From Mytilus edulis (lineage: Eukaryota; Mollusca; Bivalvia; Mytilida; Mytilidae): a DNA stretch of 64,000 bases. Under the pieces are notes generated by a model. That model was not told the DNA's origin, searched no databases, and worked only from the letters and a program-made list of their open reading frames with translations. This document shows, one piece after another, positions 36,401 to 42,539 of the stretch. How positions within the stretch are numbered: position 1 is the stretch's first letter; every line of letters begins with the position of its first letter. Position numbers and translations under genes: made by a program. The stretch is taken from the NCBI RefSeq assembly GCF_963676685.1, contig NC_092355.1:58749613-58813612 (forward strand). The letters are read 5' to 3'.

Positions 36401-36618
36401 AACGTACTATGTATAATTACCTGTTCTTCTCTAAAGAGGTCATTTTGCTGTTCGTCTCCACCATGCTGATAACTCCCAAAGGTACTGTCAGACTTCTTAG
36501 GCGACGCCCATTTCTGTTCATCACTAGTGAGTCCGAACTTACTCCAGTCTGGAGTCTTTTTCTGTTTCTCGGCCTCAGTTGACATTAGGTTGGTTCTTTC
36601 ATTATCATCCGAGGACAT
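9276..36618 (-). CDS. SLC12A8: Solute carrier family 12 member 8 (SLC12A8), 13 coding exons, complete
   Basis: A multipass membrane transporter of the cation-chloride cotransporter (APC superfamily) family. Joining complement(9276..9441, 10436..10493, 11490..11607, 15023..15114, 17143..17650, 18176..18322, 22138..22225, 23065..23266, 23794..23907, 26192..26309, 27159..27350, 35753..35896, 36421..36618) gives 2,145 nt, i.e. 714 codons plus stop, with every junction in phase. From memory the human protein is the same length. Diagnostic segments: [10 protein letters not shown] and FLRMGWIV (TM1), [33 protein letters not shown] (family signature), [27 protein letters not shown], and a conserved C-terminus ([18 protein letters not shown]). 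Residues ~450-570 are a hydrophilic loop before the last membrane segments. The start is the first ATG behind a probable 5'-UTR acceptor at 36653. In mammals the protein has been linked to polyamine or amino-acid transport and, disputedly, to nicotinamide mononucleotide uptake. The substrate here is unknown. Confidence 0.93.
10155..10409. repeat. Dispersed repeat with terminal hairpin, copy C1
   Basis: TAACAAGAATGTGTCC...CTAATTTGGCATTAAAATTAG...GCAGACCAGAAAACATAATG, ending in a hairpin ATGCCCATAAACGGGGCAT followed by an A-run. It matches 48605-48920 almost throughout and 40790-41290 in part. It lies in intron 12 of SLC12A8. Confidence 0.75.
10436..10493 (-). CDS. SLC12A8: SLC12A8 coding exon 12 (residues 641-659)
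   Basis: A 58-nt exon: acceptor TTATTTCAG|GTATAG, donor TGCTGCAG|GTAGTT, phase 1 in and 2 out. Encodes [18 protein letters not shown]. It fits the only phase that joins exons 11 and 13 in frame. Confidence 0.85.
11490..11607 (-). CDS. SLC12A8: SLC12A8 coding exon 11 (residues 602-640), last membrane segments
   Basis: Acceptor TACTTTCAG|GTTATA, donor TTTCCAG|GTAAAA, exits in phase 1. Encodes [16 protein letters not shown] and [13 protein letters not shown], matching human FVIQWVYTLVN and YFYIGRASPG. Confidence 0.92.
11755..11955. repeat. Repeat rich in CAGGATT, related to 36190-36375
   Basis: GAGGAGGGGCGGCAGGACC...CAGGATTTCAGGATT...AAGGACCCCTCCAACAATCC with a C14 run. Inverted GAGG(A)GG...CCCTCC ends and the repeated AGGATT motif resemble the sequence at 36190-36375 (GGAGGGGTCCTGATCCC...). 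Probably one MITE family. Confidence 0.45.
12669..14806. mobile_element. TTA-flanked TIR element (Harbinger-like), 2.1 kb
   Basis: Left end GGGCTATTCCAGTAAAATTT and right end AAATTTTTACTGGAATAGCCC-type are inverted copies (matching for ~40 bp, including GGAACGCC at 12702 and GGCGTTCC at 14766). TTA direct repeats flank it at 12666-12668 and 14807-14809. A 3-bp TTA/TAA duplication is the habit of PIF/Harbinger elements. No transposase frame is visible; the longest (12644-13003, minus) is the TIR itself. Internal pieces include GGCGGATTTAGGGGGGGCCA near 14530, probably a nested repeat. It sits in SLC12A8 intron 10. Confidence 0.6.
15023..15114 (-). CDS. SLC12A8: SLC12A8 coding exon 10 (residues 571-601)
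   Basis: Acceptor TAACAG|GTGAAC, donor TTTGGT|GTAAGT. Enters in phase 1, leaves in phase 0. Encodes [13 protein letters not shown] and CNRWLSLFG, the counterpart of human CNPWVSLLG. Found by phase and homology. It is too short to show as a long open frame. Confidence 0.88.
15455..15575 (+). repeat. SINE-like mussel repeat (TTGGCAATCATACCACAT), copy 1
   Basis: GCGGTATTGGCTTTGCTCAT...ATTTGGTATCTTGTGGAGAG...CATTGGCAATCATACCACAT. Related copies lie at 25530-25655, 44325-44432 and 45885-45925, and a copy at 15750-15791 is interrupted at 15792 and resumes at 17085. Confidence 0.6.
15792..17084. mobile_element. hAT-like non-autonomous element, 1,293 bp
   Basis: Starts CAGGGATGGGGTAATTGA and ends TCAATTACATTGGAAT-type inverted sequence closing GACCCCAAGTCTG; the ends form an imperfect TIR (CAGGGATGGGGT / CAGACTTGGGGT). 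An exact 8-bp duplication ATCATACC flanks it (15784-15791 and 17085-17092), as expected for hAT transposition. It interrupts a SINE-like repeat whose halves rejoin as GGCAATCATACCACATCT. Both ends carry many subterminal copies of TAATTTAATTAATTACA. No transposase frame. It lies in SLC12A8 intron 9, ending 58 bp short of the exon 9 boundary. Confidence 0.8.
17143..17650 (-). CDS. SLC12A8: SLC12A8 coding exon 9 (residues 402-570), TM segments and large loop
   Basis: Acceptor TTTTTTCCAG|AGAGGC, donor GGCACTG|GTATGT, exits in phase 1. Encodes [10 protein letters not shown], two membrane segments with [19 protein letters not shown] and [11 protein letters not shown], then ~125 hydrophilic residues (basic and Ser/Thr-rich), matching the variable cytoplasmic loop of mammalian SLC12A8. 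A CAGGG-terminal element ends only 50 bp past the donor. Confidence 0.92.
18176..18322 (-). CDS. SLC12A8: SLC12A8 coding exon 8 (residues 353-401)
   Basis: Acceptor TATATTTAG|GTATCT, donor CAAGGG|GTAAGT, 49 codons, phase 0. Encodes [20 protein letters not shown] and [20 protein letters not shown], close to human [20 protein letters not shown]. Its acceptor plus the first 7-16 exon bases are repeated about eleven more times just upstream (18353-18760). Confidence 0.92.
18315..18760. repeat. 12-copy tandem repeat of an SLC12A8 splice acceptor
   Basis: ACAGATACCT (one copy ACAGATATCT) starts at 18315, 18353, 18393, 18433, 18473, 18510, 18547, 18585, 18622, 18659, 18699 and 18739: period 37-40 bp. 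Read on the minus strand each unit is TTTTGTATATTTAG|GTATCTGT, that is, intron 7's 3' splice site and the first bases of exon 8. Copies at 18393, 18473 and 18699 also keep GTAGTTGGTG, the first 16 exon bases. The copy nearest the exon is the functional one by frame. Confidence 0.9.
19149..20385. mobile_element. CAGGG-TIR element with TAAGG duplication, 1,237 bp
   Basis: A perfect 15-bp TIR, CAGGGATCTCCATGG at 19149 and its inverse ending 20385, flanked by TAAGG on both sides (19144-19148, 20386-20390). Inside the left end, CGCCATCGTTAAATTGTCTT-like ~20-bp units repeat about five times (19175-19280). CAGGG ends suggest hAT, but the duplication is 5 bp, not 8. No transposase frame. SLC12A8 intron 7. 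Confidence 0.7.
20770..22050. mobile_element. Helentron-like non-autonomous repeat, family B
   Basis: Left end: perfect hairpin GGCTCTCAAGAGCC (20774-20787), then GTGTCGCTCACCTG. Right end: CAGGTGAGCT next to an A-run, part of a hairpin AGCTCACTTGACCT/AGGTCAGGTGAGCT (22014-22044). The GCTCACCTG inverted pair is thus offset by the left hairpin. A GACGACG microsatellite lies at ~21950-22000, and a ~500-bp unit is repeated three times inside (CGGCCATCTTSGTTGG-type landmark at ~20822, 21320 and 21818). The layout is that of family A (3522-5509) without sequence similarity. SLC12A8 intron 7; its end is 88 bp from exon 7. Confidence 0.6.
22138..22225 (-). CDS. SLC12A8: SLC12A8 coding exon 7 (residues 323-352)
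   Basis: Acceptor TTTTTCAG|AACTTT, donor CAAAAG|GTAAGC. Enters in phase 2 (serine codon split) and leaves in phase 0. Encodes [20 protein letters not shown], the counterpart of human FLYIIFVFLLGAICTREAL. The exon begins 90 bp beyond the Helentron-like repeat in intron 7. Confidence 0.9.
22430..22620 (-). repeat. Dispersed repeat, copy matching 45310-45540
   Basis: On the minus strand: AAAATTGAGAATGGAAACGG...GTGTCAAAGAGACAAAACCC...TTCAATGTAGCGAGATATTC...CAGCTGGCCCCTAAACAAAT...ACTAGTTCAGTGATAA. The same order occurs at 45310-45480 on the plus strand. Frames in it are repeat-derived. Confidence 0.65.
22806..22910. repeat. Minisatellite, TATTTTGTGCTCAAATTGAG
   Basis: Four to five units of ~25-28 bp (TATTTTGTGCTCAAATTGAG plus TGTG/TGTA). 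Intron 6 of SLC12A8. Confidence 0.85.
23065..23266 (-). CDS. SLC12A8: SLC12A8 coding exon 6 (residues 256-322), family signature
   Basis: Acceptor TTGATTTCAG|AGTCTG, donor GATCTTC|GTAAGT. Enters in phase 1 and leaves in phase 2. Encodes [17 protein letters not shown] and the cation-chloride cotransporter signature [15 protein letters not shown], then [10 protein letters not shown]. Confidence 0.93.
23430..23735. repeat. Diverged short relative of element family A
   Basis: GGATACGATGGTAGAGGTCCAACCCTGAAAAGTTAGGGCA resembles the A1/A2 end (TATACGACCGCAGAGGTTGAACCCTGAACGGTTAGGGCA). The other end has GGACGACGACG then ATTATGGTCATATAAAAA, resembling TTTGCGGTCGTATAAAAAA. Only ~300 bp, so either a short subfamily or a deletion derivative. 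SLC12A8 intron 5. Confidence 0.5.
23794..23907 (-). CDS. SLC12A8: SLC12A8 coding exon 5 (residues 218-255)
   Basis: Acceptor TTTGTAG|GTATTA, donor GAGCCAG|GTAATC, phase 1 in and out. Encodes [17 protein letters not shown], then a membrane segment ending [12 protein letters not shown], aligned with human INLAGVKWIIRLQLLLL. It was found by extending the frame from neighbouring exons. Confidence 0.9.
24394..25528. mobile_element. CAGGG-TIR element with TGTGGT duplication, 1,135 bp
   Basis: A perfect 17-bp TIR CAGGGCTTTCCATTGAA (24394 onward, inverse ending 25528), flanked by TGTGGT (24388-24393 and 25529-25534). The right flank continues into the SINE-like repeat (ATGGGCTTTGCTCATTGTTA). No long frame. 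Possibly hAT-related, with a 6-bp duplication. SLC12A8 intron 4. Confidence 0.7.
25529..25655 (+). repeat. SINE-like mussel repeat, copy 2
   Basis: TGTGGTATGGGCTTTGCTCA, then TTTGGTCTCTTGTTGAAAGT and CATTTGCAATCATACCACAT followed by CTTCTTTTTTATA. This copy is nearly complete; the CAGGG element at 24394 inserted at its 5' edge. Confidence 0.65.
26192..26309 (-). CDS. SLC12A8: SLC12A8 coding exon 4 (residues 179-217)
   Basis: Acceptor TTTTGTAG|GCTGTA, donor CTCTTAG|GTAAAT, exits in phase 1. Encodes [16 protein letters not shown] followed by the hydrophobic [12 protein letters not shown]. Confidence 0.9.
27159..27350 (-). CDS. SLC12A8: SLC12A8 coding exon 3 (residues 115-178), TM2-TM3
   Basis: Acceptor TTCTATTCCAG|GGTAAT, donor CTCAG|GTAAAT, phase 0 at both ends, 64 codons. 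Starts [10 protein letters not shown], a long hydrophobic run, then [18 protein letters not shown] and the glycine-rich [13 protein letters not shown], all typical of the family's early membrane segments. Confidence 0.92.
27892..28787 (+). pseudogene. LINE ORF1 (RNA-binding protein), 5'-truncated
   Basis: About 298 codons, open from the element's truncated 5' edge to a stop at 28787; no ATG precedes the first residues ([10 protein letters not shown]). Residues ~100-150 form a Leu/Glu/Lys heptad-rich coiled coil. The C-terminal half has [22 protein letters not shown] and PIIVKVRN, the RRM-like core and basic C-terminal domain of L1-type ORF1 proteins that coat the element RNA. No CCHC knuckle is seen. 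Confidence 0.75.
29352..30448 (+). pseudogene. LINE ORF2, endonuclease part
   Basis: Starts ATG at 29352 ([16 protein letters not shown]). APE-type endonuclease motifs: SMNVRGL, ICFQETH (catalytic E), [14 protein letters not shown] and KTDHSAI (catalytic D-H), within ~230 residues. A helical linker follows and is cut at ENIRE by the nested element. The frame then runs ~17 codons into foreign sequence. In a live LINE this domain nicks the target DNA. Confidence 0.88.
30449..32600 (-). mobile_element. Helentron-like element, copy A2, nested in LINE ORF2
   Basis: 2,152 bp, same termini as A1: CCAGGTGCTCCGCAGGGCG with hairpin, then TATACGACCGCAGAGG at one side and TTGCGGTCGTAT at the other. Same internal tandem arrays (31280-32460), and a longer interrupted GAC run (32460-32550). 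Removing it and one AA (30447-30448 or 32601-32602) joins the two ORF2 halves in frame through Lys codons, so the insertion followed LINE integration. Similar length and moderate divergence from A1 point to separate transposition events, not recent duplication. Confidence 0.75.
32460..32550. repeat. Interrupted GAC microsatellite in copy A2
   Basis: GACGACGACGACGACGACGA, then GATGAC, more GAC units, GTCGAC and more GAC: about 27 triplets against about 9 in copy A1. Confidence 0.9.
32601..34347 (+). pseudogene. LINE ORF2, reverse transcriptase part
   Basis: Continues ORF2 as [20 protein letters not shown]. Reverse transcriptase motifs in order: [35 protein letters not shown] (first catalytic Asp), [11 protein letters not shown] and QYADDTFLV (catalytic YADD), then [16 protein letters not shown], typical of the L1/Tx1 lineage. 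It ends early at 34349 because a T7 tract (34341-34347) carries one T too many for the frame that continues downstream. Confidence 0.92.
34348..35289 (+). pseudogene. LINE ORF2, C-terminal part after frameshift
   Basis: The open frame overlaps the RT frame from 34246, but homologous reading takes over after the T7 tract ([10 protein letters not shown]...). It ends with a cysteine-histidine cluster [18 protein letters not shown], the usual C-terminal zinc-knuckle-like region of L1/Tx1 ORF2, then VDYIFTD and a stop. It is one base out of frame with the RT part, so this copy cannot make full ORF2 even without the nested insertion. Confidence 0.85.
35753..35896 (-). CDS. SLC12A8: SLC12A8 coding exon 2 (residues 67-114), TM1
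   Basis: Acceptor TTATTTCAG|AACTTG. Encodes [20 protein letters not shown] and FLRMGWIV, the strongest SLC12A8-specific match. To join the conserved GNAGIW of exon 3 the donor must be GTG|GTTGGT, a weak site. The better-looking GTATTA four bases downstream would shift the frame or lose GNAG. Confidence 0.88.
36190..36375. repeat. CCCGAAAT/ATCCCA-rich repeat
   Basis: GGAGGGGTCCTGATCCCGAA...ATCCCAACATCCCAAATTTC...CCAAGCTTAAAAACACC. Many GGGATT/AATCCC inverted motifs; probably the same family as 11755-11955 in opposite orientation. It abuts the exon 1 donor of SLC12A8 at 36420. Confidence 0.45.
36421..36618 (-). CDS. SLC12A8: SLC12A8 coding exon 1 (residues 1-66)
   Basis: ATG at 36618-36616. 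Encodes the hydrophilic cytoplasmic N-terminus, rich in D/E/K/S ([14 protein letters not shown]...). The donor is GAACAG|GTAATT, phase 0. A 3' splice-like TTTACAATTTCAG ends at 36654, so the exon probably starts at 36653 with ~35 nt of 5' UTR and a non-coding exon further upstream. Confidence 0.85.
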
Positions 36619-36652
36619 TATCTATATATGATTCACATTATTTCCTACATTC

Positions 36653-37260
36653 TCTGAAATTGTAAATGACCTAACATACATTATTAGTGTACATTATAAA
36701 CAGGTTTTTGACAAAGTAATATAAAATTGAAGATTTTAATGCATAGCCCCAAAAACATTTCATGTCACATGCTACTTATGAATTATTTTTTTAATTTTAC
36801 CAGGAAGAGAATAAAATTACTCATGCCTAAAAAGGGGGGACTAGGTTCCGAACTATTCAGTTCATTATTTTGTGCTAATCGGTTAAGCTATTTTATGACA
36901 CCTGAACTTGACCTGATACAACAAACACTTCAACCGTTTGACGTCAAACATTTCGATATTTAGTGATACCAAGAATTTGTGTACTTGTCATGGTAATGGC
37001 GGACGCCAGCAAGGTGAAAAGGACGTGTCGCGACAGAAGAATTTTTTCCTGAGAAACGCCATATCTTGAACTTTGAGTCTTGGGGACGAGCCCTAGTTTC
37101 ATCAGATACGTTATGTCGTCATTAATAATTATCCTCTTCTAGAGTTGTTAGGAAGTATCCTATCAACGGGCATCTTTCTCAAATCGGAAACATCGACCTC
37201 AGTTCACTTATCGCTTCAACAAGTCTACTGTATTTTGCGATCATGTGACTAGCTTATGAT
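36653..37260 (-). promoter_or_regulatory. Candidate SLC12A8 5' region
   Basis: Upstream of a probable 5'-UTR acceptor (TTTACAATTTCAG ending 36654). The stretch 36985-37210 is much less AT-rich than its surroundings and carries several CpGs (GGCGGACGCC, GTGTCGCGAC), as promoters and first exons often do. No TATA box or start site can be fixed. The plus strand also has ATGGCGGACGCCAGC, which may start an unrelated transcript. Confidence 0.25.
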
Positions 37261-37527
37261 TTGAAGATAAAACTAGAGAAAATCGAAATTCATTCAAGTT
37301 CTATCAAGTAGAAATTTAGCGGGAAATTATTCTCTCTAGACTTTCCATGCATTCAACATTGGCATTTTTTCCCCCTCAAAAACTATGAAAAAATAACAAG
37401 GATTTTTTAAGATTTATTTTTTTTATCAAAAATGGCTTTACAAAGTATAGGTTATAAAAATAAATAAATAAAAGATAAATAGGGGATTGGGCAATTTTTT
37501 TTAATGGCACCTCATTGTTAACACTAG

Positions 37528-37753
37528 AGGGGGGTCTTGTTGAGGGGCTCTGATCCGGTATCCCGCTTACTGTTTTGACAGATTACCTATCCTGCTTACA
37601 CTATGTACAAAAGCAATTCTCGTTTTTTTTGTTATTTCGTGTGTCCTGCTAGACTTCATTCCCATTTTCACAGCACAATAATTTTACTTTCAAGTGTCAT
37701 GCTATAAAAAAATCAGCAATCCTGCACAATGCTTAGACCCTAATGAGCCCCAC
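37528..37753. mobile_element. Short TIR element (GGGTCTCATTGGGG family), copy D1
   Basis: GGGGGGTCTTGTTGAGGGGC ... CTTAGACCCTAATGAGCCCCACT matches 46151-46374 over its whole length (ATCCCGCTTACTGTTTTG, CACTATGTAC, CCTGCTAGAC). More diverged than D2. No coding capacity. Confidence 0.65.
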
Positions 37754-37759
37754 TAAAGA

Positions 37760-38780
37760 ATTCTGAATATCTGACAAAAGGTTAAGGAATTTTTGTCAGA
37801 TGTTTAGACTCCTTGGTTTTTTCCTAAAATACAGGATAATATATTTTGCCCCATAACACCCATTTTTCTTTTTCATATAAGATCCAGTTCAATAAAAGGT
37901 CATGTATCAAAATTAAGCAGATTTTAATTCTAGATTTCATTTTCATTTCTTCTGATTTCATTTGTAACTCAAATATTATACCAACGGAATTAGGTATCGG
38001 GTTCATTCGCACAGATTACATAATCACCCTGGGTCCATTGAACTCCATTTGCCCTGAGTTCTTAAGCCCATAGAGTCCCTACGCCCTGATTTCGCTCTGC
38101 TTACTTTTATTAAAATAGATGAGTAATACAGTTATTTAAGTTTAATAAATTTATACGGTATAAATTCGAGAAATTCATGAAAATACACGGAAACATTTTA
38201 AAGTTAAATATTGTTTTGGAGCAATTAATTGTTCATAATAAAAGTCTCACTGATTGTTATAATAATCTTTAATGGATTAATGTTTTGATAAACTGGTCAG
38301 CTTTGACTGAGTAAAAAAAAAAAACAATCATGTACGAATTGTATAACATGAATAGGACTTATAGTGTCAAATTTAAAATCTACATTTTTTTTATTTCACC
38401 CAAGTGCAAGGCAGTTATAATTATCTAAACTTAGACAAAGTAACATTTATTCTTAATTTAACTATTTCATGTTTTGATTGTAATTAAGTTTGGTCGCATT
38501 AAAAGGACATTTTAAAAATTAATGAATGAGTATTGGATATTTCCAAGTGTTTTATCCATGTTGTTATTGACAGCAGAGATATATATTGTTACATGTATAA
38601 TTCATTTTTATAAAACACAATAATGAGATTAATTTAATATTTGCATTTCCTAACTGTTTCCATATGAAAACCAAACTTTCAACTCAGAAACTTGCAATCT
38701 TGAAACAATTTCATTGATAAAAGGACACAACTTGATTAGGAAATATTGTCATTATAAACAGAATTTCACAGTGAAATATG
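37760..38780. other. No recognisable feature
   Basis: AT-rich intergenic or distal sequence. The frames of up to 75 codons show no motif and no matching copy elsewhere in the window. Confidence 0.45.
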
Positions 38781-40329
38781 CCAGAGGGATATATTCAATC
38801 TCATAGACTGAAAATAAACTGACACAATGGCTAAAAAAGAAAAAGAAAAACAGACAAATAATAGTATACAAGACACAACATAGAAAACTAAAGACTAAGC
38901 AACACGAACCCCACCAAAAACTAGGGGTAATCTCATGTGCTCCGGAAGGGTAAGCAGATCCTGCTCCACATGTGGCACCTGTCATGTTGCTGATGTTAGA
39001 ACAAACCCGTTAAATGGTTTTAATTCTTCAGGTCACACTCTTGAAAAGGGAGCTGATTGTAGTTACGACATAAGGATCATATCCCTTTTCATCTTATCTT
39101 TGAAACAGATATTCCATAACCAATAACCATAACTGTCAACCAATTTGTTTTGGCGTTCATAAAATTTACGAATTGATGATTTCAACTTAACAATTCAGAA
39201 CTCTTACAACAACTGACAGTTGAAATTTACCCTTTCACCAATCAGTCACATGATGAAAAATAATTGAATTGAATGTTCATTTTTTTTTTAACAAATTCTT
39301 ACTTATACTTAAATGAGTGATTTTCTAAATCACTGATTCAAGTAACATTATGTCCATAAAAGTTGGAAGTAAGAGTTGTCTTTCTTTAATAATCACCTAT
39401 TTAAGAAGTACAAATTGAACACAAGAAGAAGTGATTTAATTTTATTGTAGTTTTAAATACTAATGATCCAGGGACTAATTATGTTGCTAAAATTATCAGA
39501 ACCAACATCTGTGTTGAAAGGATGACCAGGTAATTTCAGGTGATGACCTTGTACTGAATCTAGGATAATGACATAAAAATCACTTGTTTAAGTATCATAC
39601 CTCAATTTTGTCCCAAAAATCACTTCTTTCAGTATCATTATTTTAATAAACCCCACTAATTGTGAACAGTAGAATTAATATTTTATTACATAATCTGAAA
39701 GATGAAACCTTGAACTTTACAGGAAAAATGCTCACACTGCTGGGGAAAATCTGTGAAGAATTTAGTATCAGTTCATTATGTAAAGCCATTATTATACTAA
39801 AATAGAATTTGCAGCTAAATGATAGCATCAGAGGCATAAATCTTGCTACTTAAAAGAAGCAAAAAGTTTTTTTTTTTTTTAATTTTACTAATATAATGAA
39901 AGGATATTATCTAAATTTGTGACAAAACTTTGAATTTGCTTTTTAAATAAGTGATTTAAAGTCCCTGACTGTTTACCAATCAGTCACATGATGATGATCA
40001 AAACTATTGAATTTAATGTTCAAATTTTTTAGAAGTTTTTAAATATTAACCATTACCATGCTAAATTGCATAATAATTAATAGTGTATTCAATAACATAG
40101 ATCAGATTAGATGACATAATAATTCTACATATATTTTACAAAATATTATAAAATGAAATTATCCTTTACTTTTGTCTTTGAATGACATTATGACATATTG
40201 ATATATTAAATCCTGTTATCTTTTGATATGTGAAATTTATATTAGTATGACTAATTAAATATGGAACAATATTCTGTCATAAATGTATAGTCAATTGAAT
40301 AAATATATATCATGGTACTATACACATTA

Positions 40330-40650
40330 TAATGAACCATCTGTTACACGTATGATCAGAAATTACATCATGTTTTCTAACAAATATTTGTATCCTATTA
40401 TCAGGCCATAAGGGAGCTACCATTTGATTTTTAGGAAAGGGGGGGGGGGGGTGTCATTGGGGCTGACGCCATTCAAATAACAAAAGACTACATCTAATAC
40501 ATAATCAATCAGAAATAACCTCATGTTTTCTAATAAATATTTGTCTCCTATTATTAGGCCATAAGGGAGCTACCATTGGATTTTTATGGGAGGGGTGGGG
40601 GTCATATCATTGGGGCTGATGTCTTTCGGATAACAGAAAACTACATTTAA
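40330..40650. repeat. Two-copy direct repeat carrying one MITE end each
   Basis: Two ~146-bp units share ACATCATGTTTTCTAAYAAA, TCCTATTATYAGGCCATAAG and GGGAGCTACCATTKGATTTT, then TCATTGGGGCTGA and ATAACARAARACTACAT. GGGAGCTACCATTTGATTTT is also the terminus of the MITE at 40871, but no second terminus occurs here. Confidence 0.65.
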
Positions 40651-40789
40651 TGCATTATAATCATTCTTAATCTAATCAATACAATCACATACCTAATTAA
40701 TTATTTGTGTAATTAATATTTATTAATCATAAGTATTTTTAAGCCTCAAAACCAACTTTGCTTAAACATGGAAGTTAATATAGTACATG

Positions 40790-41290
40790 TGTTGTAAATG
40801 AACTCTAATTTGGCATGAAAATTAGAAATATCATATCATAGGGAACATGTTCATGATGTGTACTATGTTAGGGAGCTACCATTTGATTTTTATGGGGGGG
40901 CTAGGATGAAAAATTTTGTCCTGCATTTTTTTTTAGCTGTAATCTCTGTCCTGCCTTTTTATTTTTCACTCTGTTCGGTCCTGCCTTTTTTTTTTTAGTT
41001 TATCCTGACTTTTTTTTACCTAAATTGTCGTCCTGACTTTTTTTTTTTGCAAGTGTCTCATCCTGCCTTTTTTTTTTACTCAAAACTCCTGTCCTGCCTA
41101 TATTTTTCAAATTTCATCCTAGCCCCCCCATAAAAATCAAATGGTAGCTCCCTTACAAGCTGATTGGACTTCAACTTTTTCAAGAACTACCTCGACAGAA
41201 GGACAAACAGTACAACAGACGAACGAACAGATGCACAGACCAGAAAACATAATACCCATAAATGGGGCATAATAAATGGGGCATAAATAT
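40790..41290. repeat. Dispersed hairpin-ended repeat, copy C2, interrupted
   Basis: CTAATTTGGCATGAAAATTA...ATAGGGAACATGTTC, then a 283-bp MITE, then AAGCTGATTGGACTTCAACT...GCACAGACCAGAAAACATAA and hairpin ATACCCATAAATGGGGCAT. It corresponds to 48675-48920 with the MITE removed. The hairpin 3' end is partly duplicated (AATGGGGCATAATAAATGGGGCATA). Confidence 0.7.
40871..41153. mobile_element. Harbinger-like MITE with perfect 39-bp TIRs
   Basis: Both ends read GGGAGCTACCATTTGATTTT, continuing identically through TATGGGGGGGCTAGGATGA (39 bp). TTA direct repeats at 40868-40870 and 41154-41156. The interior is a set of GTCCTGCC-T(8) blocks. TTA duplication suggests PIF/Harbinger mobilisation. Perfect TIRs suggest a recent insertion. 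Confidence 0.8.
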
Positions 41291-41740
41291 ATATATAATG
41301 TTCCCAGCAATCAGTCAGAGATAACATAGGTGTGTTTGTTTAAATGTAGTACTACAATTAAAATATCAAAATTATTTATTACCTTAAATTTAAAACTAAA
41401 AATTATTTTCTAATAATTAATCGGTTTTTAAATTAAAGTTGTTGATTAAATTTGAGACACTATTTCAATTGTTTAATTTGCTATTTTCTTTTACGCCAAT
41501 ACTGAGGACAGCGGTTATAACATCATAGCTAAGATAATCCTTAGATAGCTTCGATGTGCATGCTGAGACGTGTCGTAAGCTGGACCTAACCTTATCATTA
41601 TTTCTGTCCTAAGAATATTTAATAAGGACCGATCTTAGAACAGTTTTGATAAACAGGCCCCAGTTCTCATAATGTTATCATGTAACAAATATATTTTTAT
41701 TTATATGAATAAATGTCTTTTATTTACTCGCATTTATATT

Positions 41741-41866
41741 TTAGGCATTAAGCTTAATGCCTGCACACTTTTTTCAGGATTTAAGACTAATGCCTACAAT
41801 CATTTAGGCAATAGACTTACTGCCTAGGCGTTAGCCTATTGCCTAGGATTTAAGCTTAATGCCTAA
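41741..41866. mobile_element. Palindromic foldback cluster (AGGCATTAAGCTTAATGCCT)
   Basis: Starts TTAGGCATTAAGCTTAATGC and ends with its inverse (AAGCTTAATGCCTAA). The first 20 bp, AGGCATTAAGCTTAATGCCT at 41743-41762, are a perfect palindrome. Between the ends are further quasi-palindromes (AGGATTTAAGACTAATGCCT, TAGGCAATAGACTTACTGCC, GGCGTTAGCCTATTGCC). Confidence 0.65.
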
Positions 41867-42539
41867 TTTCACTTATTGCTGCTATAAACATATATATATT
41901 ATGATCTTCTTGAAGTTCAGAAATTACTGCGATGTTTTTATTTTTGCCTATAATCTCAATAATTTAAACCCACACTTTGAGATTTTGAATATGAATTAAG
42001 CAGGATTTTTCTCAATATTGGAAAAATTAAAAGCGCATTTTAGTTTAAAATGCCAAAATTACAAAAATAAATGCACACAATAATTTCTAATTATAATACA
42101 ACATAAAACTTACAAAATGGTCAGATCAATATAATATTATCAGCCACAGCAAAATAACATACATGTACAGGTGAAAATTTAAAAATAAAAGTTCAAAAAT
42201 TGTTTTGATCGTGACTTGAGGGAAGACAAATTTAGAAGATTAGTTATTACCATATAGCCAACGTCGTGTAATAAAAACATTCAATAATACATACAATCTG
42301 TTTAAATCCCACTTTTGTTATATTTAAGATGAAAACTTGTAACCGTACAATTGTCTATTGATAAGATGGTAGTCCTAACACATTCAATTTCTATATATAT
42401 ACTATTTCTTTTGAGAAATTTAAATAACTTTCCTTAAAGATTGAAAACAATATTTTGTAATATATACTTCATTTTTGTTTACTGATATTATTGGTTCAGG
42501 TATAATTTTGTTGAACTTCAGGTCGTTTATTAAAAAATA

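Noticed and set aside
36998-37055. Plus-strand ATGGCGGACGCCAGCAAGG as the start of a gene
   Set aside because: The frame stops after ~18 codons. A donor-like AAG|GTGAAA exists, but no downstream partner exon was found. Kept only as part of a candidate promoter region.
38750-39125. Two small overlapping frames around 38935-39126
   Set aside because: Low-complexity and repeat-like sequence (AAGAAAAAGAAAAACAGAC and surroundings), with no domain and no supported splice sites.
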